A DNA stretch of 64,000 bases from Callipepla californica brunnescens. Lineage: Eukaryota; Chordata; Aves; Galliformes; Odontophoridae. The position numbers and the translations under genes are program-made. Within the stretch, counting starts at the first letter, position 1. Every line of letters starts with the position of its first letter. The stretch covers positions 32,242,842 through 32,306,841 of the forward strand of contig JALIRH010000003.1 of the NCBI GenBank assembly GCA_023055505.1, read 5' to 3'. Below the pieces are notes generated by a model. The model saw only the letters and a program-made list of their open reading frames with translations, made no database searches and was not told the DNA's origin. Below, in pieces: positions 1-12,200 of the stretch.

Positions 1-2669
1 CCTTTCTCCACAGTGCTGTGGAGCTGAGCTTAAAAATCCTACCTACTATCAGTAGCCCAGCAGCCCACTGCTAATTTAATGCATGCTGTAGGAAACAAAG
101 AGTAGCTTCATATACAATAGAGTAGGAAATAATTTCAATACTGAGATGATTACATTTTAAGTTCAATATAAAACAAGGAGATAAATCTAAGGAGGGCGAA
201 CCAGGCAGCCCCACAGATGATACTGATACATTATAATTTACTGTTAAACTACCATTGGGAAGCCTTACCAGAGCACAGACACAGGGAAGAAAAAGTGTGA
301 AGAGGCTAACAATGTCAAAATGTTCTTGAATCTATCTTCTTATCCAAGTTTCTCATTCCATGAGATGGCAGCTGCAACTCACACGGTTAGCAGCAAACAT
401 GCATTATTCTCCGGGCCTGAAATACACAGTAACGAGACCACTGGCAAACGAAATCTAACTCTGAGAGTTAGAAATAATTACAAACTGCTCATCTTCCAGG
501 TTTCTTTTTTATCATTTCTCCTCCCAGCAGTCTGACAGTAGTATATATTCATTCAAGAAACAAATAAGCAAAGAAGACCTAATGACACTAGGGAAGGCTG
601 TCCTGCTCTCCAAGAAAGCGTTACGCATATACAGTTTAACTGTTAACAGGTACATCATAGACATCTGCTATGCAGTTTACAGTACTCAGTGTGTTTCATT
701 CCTTAACACCAGAAGCATGGAGCCACCTTAATAGGTACTTTTTTTCTTTTTAACTCGTGAACTGAGACCACAAACATAGGAAGCCAGCTATCAAACTCAG
801 AAGAAATTCAGTATGTTCACTACCACTTTCTTCTTTTTGCAGAAGATCTTACATCCAAACCAATCAGCCTCCTTTTCTGTGCAACACTGAATTTTTGCAG
901 ATACAGCTCTTAAAATGAGTGATGTTCAAAGCTATCGCAAAATATTCAATCTCAAGACCTCAGATGTTAATTGGAAGAAGAAAGCAAGCTATTTGCACCA
1001 CTATAACAAGCTGTGGCAATTTTGTTGTGCCAGACGGGAGTGTTAATGATGAGCCACAAATGCAAGTTTTTACAAAGCCTCTGAGAATTAAGCAGTATGT
1101 CCTATATTCCTCTCCCTTGCTGTTCCAGTGAAAAGCATACATGCGGAAGAACAAATGGAAATGTTGTCATGGTGATCAGAGCACTTACCGAATCGTTTAC
1201 CGTGTAGGAAGGATTCCCTAAAGAACCTTATTAAGCATTTTGTTGCTTCTTTTTAACAAACGTTTGCAGAAAGCCATTTTTATTTCACTGCTGATGAAAC
1301 AGCGACTCAGTAAAGCCAAAGCCTGTTTCTCTACCCTCCAAAATAAAGCTGAGCATGACAAGCATCAAGAAATATTCTTGTTACAAGTTAGGAATGGGAA
1401 CCAAGACAGAACCTAAATAAAAAGACCTGCTCGGGACGTCTGAATGTTTTTCAGAATCACTGTGAAACAGCTCTGTGCTAACTAGACTCCTGATGTCCTC
1501 AGCTGGCAAACTGATAAACAAACCTTTAAATGAAAGGCATCACAGAACTCTATTGGTTACAAGGAGTACGATTGTTTACAATACTACTACTATAATATGC
1601 TGAAATGTAATTTTTCAAGAGTATTTTGTCAACAACCATGTGGGTTCAGTGTTTGTCCCGGTGAAGGAGCTAGCCTGCAGCAGAGCCCCAATCCAAACCC
1701 ACCTGCGTGCACTCTGGTAGATGAGTGCAGGTGGCTGCATCACATTATTCAAGTTAGTGGCAAAGAAAGCTAAACCTGACCAATGAAGATATCTTGTATT
1801 TCTCCTGCACAAAACATTACCACAGACCTTGACAGAAAATGCTAAAAATACACTGAGAGGCAAGAATTGCACTTCGGGGCTAAATGTAAACTTCATTCAA
1901 CACAGTGCCAAATTTTTAGCATCTACATTGAATGTGTAAGTATATCACAAGACTCTTAGTTCCTCAGCTTGTCTTCATTTTGCAGGTACTTACCGCACAG
2001 AAGGAATCCATTCCATTATGGATGGCTGTTTAAAGCCCTGACTTACTGACTAATGGGAACTTCCAACATAACTGCCTTCTGTTGTGGGGCTGACTTCACA
2101 CGCATTCTCATGGGGTGAAATTTCCACTGTATTGACACAACACACATAGAAAATGTAGAAGTGAGGTACCTCTCTTAATATATCAGGACAGAGAGATTTC
2201 ACTTTGTTTTGAAGAAAACTAAAGAGAGAAAAAAAAAGAACAGTTGTTTCTATATCATATGCTCCAACTGAGCTTAATTCAATATTCTTCCATACCTCAT
2301 TCTTTACCTCTAGTTGCACTTTAGACAAAACCATGAGAAAAATACCTCCCAGAACCTCAACACGTTACTTGCTGACAACTTTTCTTCAGTGTGTGAAGTC
2401 TGTGGCTTCAGAACATTGCAAACACAGTGCCTGTTGATGGCACGGTGGTCTTGACGCATACTCTGAAACAACCTTATTTTACTATTGCTCTCCACACCCA
2501 TAAATAGTGAAAGCATGTAGAGAACTGCGTAGAAACTGTAATCCCCCTTCCAGTACTGACCAGGGCAGAACTTACACCCTCTCCTGAGCCCCTCAGGAGG
2601 GCATCTTATGTTACAGTTCTACACTTTCTGAAATAGTTTAAGTCACCATCACTCAAAATAAGATGCGAG
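1..2669. other. Region downstream of GNG4, no gene recognised
   Basis: AT-rich single-copy-looking DNA. I see no recognisable exon, RNA gene or known repeat family. The short ORFs here have no familiar motif. It may be partly distal GNG4 3' UTR (an AATAAA on the minus strand lies at 1284-1279) and otherwise intergenic. Confidence 0.5.
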
Positions 2670-3293
2670 CAGCTGTGTTTCCCCGAAGTTTTATTGATGC
2701 AGCCCTAGTACATCTGCATTTTACCTGTAGTTACAATACTTTGATTAACACAGTTTCTGTAGTCTATTACAGTCTTAACAAAACATATTTATAAATATCA
2801 CTTACTGTATAGGGCCGACCATTCGAAACATTGTAAATCGCTGGCATTTTTTCCTTAATAGTGTTACTTGTAGAAAGGTCACGCTACTCTTTTTAGATAA
2901 AAAATTGTAGAGGCAAATGATTTAAATTCACCTTCCAAAGAAAATAAGAATGTTAAAAATAGCTTCACAGTCGGTATGACTCATTTAGGTCTCAGGAAAA
3001 TCTATGACTGGCAAAGATATCTACAACTTGATCCTGTACTCGATACATTACGAACCACGGAATCGTCATGAAAACTGAAATGAAACTTTTGCACTGGTCA
3101 GAAAAACAAGGATTACCTTGATTATTTTTTAGGATTTTTATTTTATTTACTTGTTACCAGAAAGTGCACTAACCTCCTAAAAACACTGTCATTCTAGGTT
3201 AAATATTGGTATCTGAGGAAAATATGCTAAATCCAAAAGCATGCATCACTGATAGCAAATTTTAACGTAAGATATTTTTAATGGAAAAACGAC
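2670..3293 (-). other. GNG4: GNG4 3' UTR (minimum likely extent)
   Basis: AT-rich sequence after the GNG4 stop. Minus-strand AATAAA hexamers occur at 3147-3137 (two overlapping), 2695-2690 and 1284-1279. The one at 2695-2690 is followed by a T/GT-rich stretch on the sense strand and is the best candidate. As I recall, mammalian GNG4 has a long 3' UTR, so the true end may be further down, even below 1300. Confidence 0.45.
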
Positions 3294-3422
3294 TCAAAGG
3301 ATAGTGCAAAAGAGCTTCTTCTCCCTGAAGGGATTTTCGGATGCAGGCACTGGAATAATAAGGGGATCTTCTCCAATATGAGCATCACAGTATGCCAATA
3401 ACTCTGCTGCAGCCTTGGATAC
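3294..3422 (-). CDS. GNG4: GNG4 terminal coding exon
   Basis: 129 nt: acceptor TTCTATTAG, then GTATCCAAG, 42 codons and a TGA stop at 3294-3296. Contains the NPF motif and the CTIL prenylation box. Confidence 0.97.
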   Translation of the reverse strand, partial: VSKAAAELLAYCDAHIGEDPLIIPVPASENPFREKKLFCTIL

Positions 3423-6400
3423 CTAATAGAAGAGAAAAAAAGAGGCATTATAACACTAACATGCAAACCGATTGGCAACGTGTAAATATGCCTCATGTAA
3501 CATACAGTACTGGAAACTGTCTTAAAATAGTAAATTGCTTTACTCTTCCTTATGTTATCAGACACCACAGCTCTGAATTTGCTCTTATTATGCCTAGCTA
3601 ACAGACTGACAGGGGATGGTATTGATTTATATGATTAATATTCAGCTTTTCATCTCCATGAGTAGCAAGGTCAGGAGAATATACGCATTGAAATATCTGT
3701 CTGCTGACTGGCTGCAGGCAAAAGGGATTCTCCATCACGCACGTGTCTTTGTAGAGGCCTCTGCCTCAGTTCTCATTCCCAGGCATTAAGACAGCAAAGT
3801 TGGAAAGTTTTCCACGGCCTCTCACTATCCTTTCCTCATCTGGATGTTGAAAAAGAGATCACGAGGCACGTGACCGTGGAAATGGAATTAAAAAATGAAA
3901 TAAATCAGAAGTAAAACTCAACACTAATTTGTCATAGCTCATTTAAGCAAAATGAGATAAATCAGACTATTATTTTCCGATTAGTAAATTGTTATAAGTA
4001 CTGCTTCACTCATCACATTAAATTTGATCGTTATCTCAATATTTTTAAGCTTCTAAAATACACAATTTTAAGGTCTCCAAATTGTACAATCTGGCTCATC
4101 CTTACTAGGAAGTCCTATAGGAACATAACTAACAGTGCTTTGACATCCAAGATATTTTGCAAAAAAATGAAAGATGAAATGATTTCAGGTCTAGCTAAAA
4201 TCTTCAAACTGTTGCAATTTTGTGATTTGAGAATACTGTGGTTCAATTGTTTTCTTTTTTCCCCTCAAGAATTTAGGACATATGTGAATTACTTCTGTTC
4301 TGCTCGGTTTGCAAGATATTTACAATTATCTGCATTTCTTTGCTTTGCTGAATTACTGTATTTTCAGTATGGAGTGAAGAGAATGAGACAGTGTTTACAA
4401 AGACTTTCCCCTGATCACCAGGACAGATTCTCCTCAATCAAACACTGAAGTCGGCATCTTTGCACAACTATAGCAAAGAGGAAAAATAAATATGATTTCT
4501 GATACTGTTATGACAGACATGTCATCACTGTTGGCTTTAGCTTCCTCGCACTCTGCTTGCTTTGGCAGAAGTCCATCCTGTGGTAGGCTTTAGATTAGAC
4601 CTACAAAGTCAATGGGTGTCAAATCATGATTCACGCAACATTTAAATTAACTGCCAGAAGATATTAAGTGACTTTCTATCTTTAAAATATCCACTAAAGT
4701 TGCTTTTGTGAACGCTGAAACCCAGATTTTCTCTGGTTGGCATCCCAGTGTACAGTACCTATAGCCTAGCTGAAGAAGCACGCGTGTTCAGGTTATTTCA
4801 ATTTAGTTTAATTGGTCTACAAGACAAAAAGGTGGGCAGAGGCAGAACTACAACGGTCAAAAGTCTGAGAATGCTACATTCACAATTTGAAATTTACACA
4901 TGAATTTTTAAAAAGCAGATTTTCCGAAGAGAAGCACAATGCAGACTGATCATGAAATTCATATCGAGCCCCAAAACATCAAAGGACAGCAAAGCTGTTT
5001 TTGTATGCTAATGACTTATGCTGACCTTAGGAAAATACAAAGGAGCAGAAATGCCATTCACTAAAGAACAAGTTTCTAGTAACTGTAGGAGGAATGTACA
5101 CCACAGCATCTTGGGGAAGCATTTGCAGGTAATGACAATCACCAGTAAATTCATTTCCACTTCTCTATTTATATCTTTCAGGCTCAGCTGTACCTCTCAA
5201 ATTAAAGCAGTTCTACGCTTTAGTCCTGAACTCTCTTTCATTCCAACAGAGCAAGTTAAACTCTGAGCCATAGGTGCCCACAGAAAGACTCAATAGCACA
5301 TACAATTCTATATCATAACAAAGTTTACTACCATAAAATCTAATGGAGATCTACTCTAGTTCTCAAGGTCCTGGTTAATGGATTTATTAGAAATGCTCAG
5401 CATACCCATCTTCAACTGTTAAGGTACTGAGTAAGGGTAGTAGTAAATATTTTATTCACAAAGCCAACAATCTATTTAAGCAGGCTGATCACAGAAGGCC
5501 AGCTTTCCTGTAATTGTCATGCTTGTTCCACATCTGGATAAGCCGCATCAGCCCGAGTATGTTGCTTTGTTTTTTGAAGGTATAAATCCAGTGTAATCAT
5601 TTTCTAATTGTTTCTCTGCACATTACTGTGCTTAGTCATCACACAGCAATGAGAAGGGTGTTTATTACCAACAACATGTTTTTTTTTAATATCCAAAACT
5701 CTACTCTGCGGGTAGGAATACAAAACATCATGGAGCAGAGAAACTTTCTTCAACATCACAGTGTTTAACTCATAACAAATCTGCTTTTAGTCAAACCATA
5801 GGACATGGTACAATTTACTGGCAAACCTGCAAGGAGGTACGGAGGAACATTATCTCATTTCTGTACATTATCACAGACTCAGCCTCCCAGCCTGTACTAG
5901 GCTGTGTATTTTCATCCTCTAAGCAGGGAAAGGTGTAAAGAGGAGAAATCCTCCCATTGGGATTACACTGGTTATGAAACAGAATTATATCCATTTCTTC
6001 ACTGAAGAACTGGAATAGCTCACGCTCGGGCAGTGGAAAAATGACCACTTAGTATGGAGAGTTAAATTAGATGATCACACTGCAGCAGCAGTGAACACAC
6101 TGCCAACACTGCTCACAGCCACAGGAACCAAATTCAGAACGGTGGCCAAAAAAATAAAGCAAAATGTAATTTTGCCTCCAGTACATTTCCTGCTCGGTAC
6201 GATTATTCAGAGCAACAGTGGCAGAAGACCTCTGCATTACGCATTATATTAAATCTACAGCAGAGATAGATAGCTTTTTTTAGCATGTGTCAGCATGCAG
6301 AGGTGGACTATTGGTCAATACTATGGGTTGTTACTGCACAAAATAATATGCTACCCACCCCATCTCTGTCTCAGAGGAAGTTAAATGAAAGCCAGTCTAC

Positions 6401-8191
6401 CACAGCTCCTACTCACCTTCAGGGGAATACTGCCAGGCAGTTTCTGGTCAGCTTTTAGCAAGACTTTAAAGTAACAGTATCTAATTTGAATATTCAAACA
6501 AAACTAACACACATTTATCATTTCAGCTCACCTACGCAATACAGCTTGCTCTGCAGATGCACAATAATTTATGCATGCTGCAGAAGTGGCTAAAAAAAAA
6601 ATTAGACTCCGGTTCATTTTTAAAAATATTCTAAAATGTACAGGTAGAGGGGATGGAATATATCAGTATCACATCAATCTCACATATTATAAAAATATAT
6701 GTATTCCATGTAATCATAAATATGTCTCGTTGTCAAATTACCAAAAGCAAAACAGAAGAAGATGAAAACAGTCAACTCTGATGCTTCTGATGCTTTGAAG
6801 AATTAGTCTTGGGAGGATTGTGGAATTTTACCGTTGCATTTTAGAATAACAGAGGTGATAAAAACAGCCAAAGCTAGAACATAATCCTGTTAGCTGCACT
6901 AATAATTACAAGCTTCAACGACAGGGCAGAATGCTGCAATTACTATGTCATCTGTCTTGTCACGGATTGTGACTAATTACCATCTTTGCTTAGACACCCA
7001 CTCTGCTTATCCTTTACATCTAAAACAAAGAGATTCGCACACATATATTGCCAATCCCACCGCATTTATCTCCCAACACTATTCAGAACCTGTTAGGAAT
7101 ATTTTCTACCTTCTTAAAGAAAAAGACAAGGTAGTAATAGCTGATACACTGTGATGCTTGATGTCAGACCCCTCCTCCTTGCTTTTCTGCTTGTGAAGGG
7201 AAGATTAAATAGCACTTTATTCTTGGGACAACTGTGATAAAGCACCAATATTATCTTTGCTTCCTCAACTTTACAGCTTCGGGAGATGCATTATTCTACA
7301 AGTCATGAGGTTATTGTTCATCCGATTTCATTTCATGTTCTCTGGCTTTGAATGTGCACCTCCTGCCTTCTGTTTACTTTGTTATCATCCCAGCCATTCC
7401 TTCTGCAGAGAAGTAAGACAGGTTTGATCTTTGGGTATCCTTAAGGTTTACAAAAACCCACCACAGTAATACCCCTTCCAGCTACCAATCCATATCCCAA
7501 TAACTTCATCCTCCTTTTTTAAGCTGTTTTGTTTCCATCGCACTTCAACACTGAGTCACTTTTGTGGAACCTCAAAATGTTGCATTGCTTGCTGCTCTGA
7601 ATGGTTACAGGACTTGATTTTAAAGTCAGTAAAAAAAGAAGTCTGGAATACAGCAGGGAATGGGTAACTATAAATGTATGTTAACTTTTATTGAGCAGAC
7701 CTAATTGTTGCAACTGCCGTCCACAGAAAACAAAGAGCCTCTGTGGTAGAAAAATGAGCTGGAACGTTTGATTTCCCTGGTCAATAACTGGGCACTTTGA
7801 AAAGTTTCTTTTTAATGTTAACAGTGTGGTCTTGTCTACTATGGGAATAGCTACTTCGCTGATAACTTGCAAAAGAGTCTAATTAAGACATTTTGAAAGG
7901 ACCGATCTTTTGTTAAACGCCCAGCTACTTTAAGTGGTTGTAAGAAACCAGGAAAAACAACTCTTCTCTAACTTTACAGCCATGATCTGAAAACTCAGAT
8001 CTCCTTTTGAAACCATTTGAAGTCTCTTGATTTGCCAAGTACACACTTAATCCAAAGATTAAAAGGAAAACAGAGACTGCAATAAGGAAACCAACCTCTT
8101 TTCATAATCCCTCATCTACTTATTCAAAGACATTCCAGAAATCAAGACATCAAACTTCTGTGGATCGTATTCAGTTTGTATTATATATATA

Positions 8192-8227
<36 letters not shown>

Positions 8228-9219
8228 ATATGTATGTATATGTATATATATATATATATTGTATATATACTAGCTATACATTATGTTACCATATATTCTG
8301 GAATGCTGAAACATTAACTTCTCTTTGGTATCTTTTTTTGGTCCCAAGCTGAGGTAAAATAATTGCACTTGTAAGCCAGATGATTGTTAGGTCTTGCTAA
8401 CGCCTTTGTTCTTTTTAATTAAACTAACTGCAAAAAATAACCTATGCAATTCTTACATAAGTAATTAAGAATGTCATTACACATCTAACAAACGAAGCTA
8501 TCTGCACAGCCAAGCTAATGGTTTCATACTTGAAAGTTATAATTTGATTCTGTGAAAGCAGGTTTAAAATAACTGATCAAGGATCAACAATTCAAATTAC
8601 TACAAACCAGCTCACATTTTTCCAGCCCTTCCCTCTTCCACTCATTAACTTTCCTCCTTGTCAGTTCTGTTGTTCGCACAGCTGCAGTGTGACCTGAACC
8701 AGGGCCTAATTTAACTGCGAGGTAACCTGCGTGGTTATGCTGAAAAGGCAGGCACACTGAAGGAAGCAGATGTACAATCGTAGAGATGGGTATTTCTATT
8801 CTGTAACGATTCTGTCTGGTTATCATACAAGACAGAAACTTCAGCCACACAAATTCAGCTGTCTCTGACAAGACTAACAATTGAAACAACTGAAATTTAT
8901 ATTTTCATATAAGCAAGTCAATTTGTGGCAATTGTATTCATATTTCTGAGTCATAAATAACATCTTTCTAATTAGTTAGTTTATTATCTGATACTGTCTT
9001 ATTCCTCAGCACAGAATTAACATTTCAGGTGATCAGGTCTTTCTGGAATACTATAGGGAAGCTATACCACAAATGAATTCGAATGAAACGAACACAAAAT
9101 ATCAACAGTAAGCCAGAGTTTACCTTCATCCTATCCATGTACGCTTCCATTTTTAATTGCTCCACAGCTTTCCTGGCTTGAGATATATTGGTTGTACTGT
9201 TTGAAGTTAGTTCCTTCAT
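3294..9219 (-). CDS. GNG4: GNG4, guanine nucleotide-binding protein gamma-4 subunit (2 coding exons)
   Basis: Small G-protein gamma subunit that forms an obligate coiled-coil dimer with G-beta and anchors it to the plasma membrane. The coding exons 9124-9219 and 3294-3422 join in phase 0 to give 74 residues. Residues 1-32 run [20 protein letters not shown], then the helix [12 protein letters not shown]. Residues 33-74 begin [20 protein letters not shown], continue [16 protein letters not shown], and end LFCTIL. CTIL is a CaaX box whose final Leu predicts geranylgeranylation of Cys71. Recalled human GNG4 is 75 residues and starts MKEGMSNNSTTSISQ, so this copy is one residue shorter in the variable N-terminus. 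The intron position between Lys and Val of MK|VS is the family's conserved one. Other gamma paralogues fit less well because of the MKE start and the [19 protein letters not shown] helix. Confidence 0.97.
3423..9123 (-). other. GNG4 intron between the two coding exons
   Basis: 5.7-kb intron with the family-conserved insertion point. It carries the TA/TG microsatellite at 8181-8270 and an AT-rich stretch with several TTAATTAA/TAATTA-type sites at 8400-8480. No other recognisable repeat or gene. Confidence 0.85.
8181..8270. repeat. Compound (TA)n(TG)n(TATG)n microsatellite
   Basis: Direct reading: a short TA run, then about 15 TG units (8193-8222), TATG/TATA interruptions, then a second TA run up to 8270. 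It is a length-variable simple repeat with alternating purine-pyrimidine sequence throughout. Confidence 0.97.
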
Positions 9220-9229
9220 TTTGTTTTCC
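9124..9229 (-). CDS. GNG4: GNG4 exon with start codon
   Basis: On the minus strand the acceptor CCTCCTCCAG is followed by ten untranslated bases (9229-9220), then ATG at 9219-9217 and 32 codons, then donor AAG|GTAAAC. The upstream reading frame is open but lies in the intron, so this ATG is the start. Context AACAAAATGA has A at -3. Confidence 0.96.
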
Positions 9230-12200
9230 CTGGAGGAGGCAAAGTTGAGACAATTTAGAAGCATAGCTAGCAAATACACCAATTAGCCAGAAGACAGTTA
9301 TCAAAATCTAACCAACAGCACCCCGCCACACTGACACTGCCAGGATATAAATACAAGTCAGACATCACTTATACCTGTCCCCTTGTTCAACAGTACCTGA
9401 TTGCATCACGTATTTGCATCTTCAACTGCAAGCACCCAGTTGCAATTCTGCAAACAATATATAAATGCAGATTGCACTGCCAGTATTCCAGTGCAAAAAC
9501 TGTTATCCCAGTTCAGAGTGCCACTCTGATCTCACTCAACATCAGGAACAGAGGTATTCTAAGGTAGAAAAAGGGTCAATATTCCAACTATGGAATCATG
9601 TAACTTAGAAATGAAATAACTGAGACTGAGAAGAAATAACAGCGGTTTCCATTTTTTTCTTGCAGAAAACTTACATCATATAGCATACTGTACTGTACAT
9701 AACCTGGTGAACTCAGGATAAGCAAAGAAGTTGTGCAGAGTGGCTGTGGCACTCCCTTGCTTTTTAGTGTTTCCTTTGGCGATGAACAGATTGAGACAAC
9801 ATCCCAAGCTGGGCTCGCACAGGAATTTAACAGTTCAGAGTTGCTCCTTAAGAAATACTTCAGCATCAAGGCTAATTATCACACACAGGGCTGGCAAGTC
9901 TTTTTTTTTTTCACATCACTTACAGCTCTCATTCTACCACCAGTGCTGAATTACCGCAAAACTCTAGCACACAAACACATCCTGCTCACCACCTCACAGT
10001 TACTGACTGATAGCTGCATGAAAAGCATCTCTTTGTTTCAGTTTAAGAGCACTTCTTCTCAGAGCCGCTGTAATTTTATTAAATGAACTAGTTATTCAAA
10101 AGAGTATGGGTGGGATTGACCTTGAATGTACTCAGAGCTTTAAAAAGAATTCACCAAAAGCAAAGAGATCGTTTGTATAATTGTCAGCTGATATCTTTTG
10201 ATTGTCAGCCTGATCATTACAAAGCTGGGCAATTACTACCATGTGTCTGAGCTGAAATGAGTAGGACACACATGGGATTAATGTTGGCAAGCATACACAC
10301 ATGCTTTGATGAATGGATATGAACCCTAGCTCCGTACCTCTCCTCATTCTCAGTCTCCCACTTCTGTTTCACAACAAGCTGCCATTTACTCAAGGCTCTT
10401 CTAATACTCTCTTACCACTTCTCTTAGGGAGCTGCTGCAAACTGTGCTCAGGAAAGCATTCGTGTCCATGGCTGTAAACTGCAGCCCAGAGAGCAAGGCA
10501 GATAGTCCATGCCTGGTTCAAGGAACCAATACAGAATGGAGTGATACCCATAGGGGTCTCAATTAAGTATTTGGTAGCTGTGCGTACCATTTTTAATGGC
10601 TGTTAGTGAATTCATCTGAAGGATTAGGGAATTACAAAGTTAAGAACTACTGAGAAACTTTTGGGAATAGTGAGGCCACGGCTGGGGACTGAGTGACAAA
10701 GACAGTGAAGGAAGATGTCCCTGTGCCAAAGACCCAGCAGCTAATAGCTATCTTTAATTAAGGTGTTTTTTTCCTGCCCTTAGGTGAACTCAAGCAGCAG
10801 CATTTCAGAAGTCATCTTGGTCCACGAATACTTAAGACAAAATAATGTAATTACTGCCTGATCTACACACAAGCTCCAACTGCAATACCTGGTCAAAGAG
10901 ACACCTAATTAAGGTATGTCAGTATTTGAGTGGTTTTCTTGAATTACTCTTTCCTAAGGGCATGAGAGCAAGTCAACTCATTACCATGCATTCCTCAGTG
11001 TTGTTTCTACATCAAGATGAATAAGCGCCCTGGAACCTTAGACTTCCAGCCCACATTCCCTAGGTAGACTGCACAGTACTTGTATAAACTTGGGTAGAAG
11101 AAATGCTACCTTAAACTATAACGTGTGCCAAAATGAAATATGCCAATACAAAGAGCACCTTCTGCATGTGCATATGCTATTTAAATGGAACACAAGTTCC
11201 TCCCAGAAATGCACCCTGACTAACTGAAACTGTGTTACAACAGTTAGCTTGTAAACCTTTGTTTACGATCGGCTAACTCATACCCCTCACAAAGCACAGG
11301 ATTAAATGCACGTAGAAGAACCAGCTTCACATAAAATGCAACAACAAAAGAAACCCCCCACAACCAATCCACGAGCCAGCCTTCAAACAGCATTCAGGTA
11401 TGTTCTGACTTGCAGTGGCCTTGCAGAAAGGCTTCGAGGCAGCCAGAAGAGCACAAGGTTCTGAATTAAAGCTCATCTCTGGGCTTCCTCTTTGACCCAA
11501 CCTCCTCGCTTCTCAGTTTTGACCCGTTTATGAAGACAAGAACAAACACATTTATCTTTATTTGCAAAATGATACTCCCCCAAACATGAATCACATAAAT
11601 GTTATCATCCTCATGGCTAGACTAATGGCCACAGAGCTGAAAAATCAAAGCTAAGTACAGCGGCATGACTCCAGCTGCTGCAGCACGAGTTGAGAGGCAA
11701 ACAAGAAATCTGATTTTGAATAACGCATTTCGGTTAAACTGAATTAAGCAACTGAAACTCTATGAACAGTACAGAGAGTTCCAGGTCTCCTTGGCTTTTC
11801 TGGTAAATTCAATCAAAATCTGAAAGTTGCACGCACTAGAACCAGAATATGTGAAATGCTACCAGCTGCATCAAAACTGGAGAGAACGGGGTCTCCAGCA
11901 GTTCACCTGCTTTTTAAGTACCTAACGAACAAGGGATTCAGACACGATCATAATGGCACTGAAATGCTTTAAAAAATCCAAGCCCAGTTTTCCCAAATGA
12001 TGCCACAACTATTGTACATCCTTACCTATATATTGTGATATAACAAACGGGGAAAAAAATGAAAAGAAAATATGTACTACTCTGGTCAGTTATTTCGTTG
12101 TATCAGAAAACAATCAGAGTAGAAAGGATCATAAATAAACTACAAAAAGGAAAAAAAATCCGGCCACAGGGATCTCGGTCACTGTAGAAAATTTCCATTT

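Noticed and set aside
5815..6048. 77-codon minus-strand frame with a plausible composition
   Set aside because: No known family, no splice sites that join it to GNG4, and it lies inside the GNG4 intron. I cannot support a gene.
9733..10086. 117-codon open frame on the plus strand
   Set aside because: No recognisable motif, antisense to the GNG4 5' intron, contains a Phe run from a T tract, and no splice or promoter context; treated as chance.
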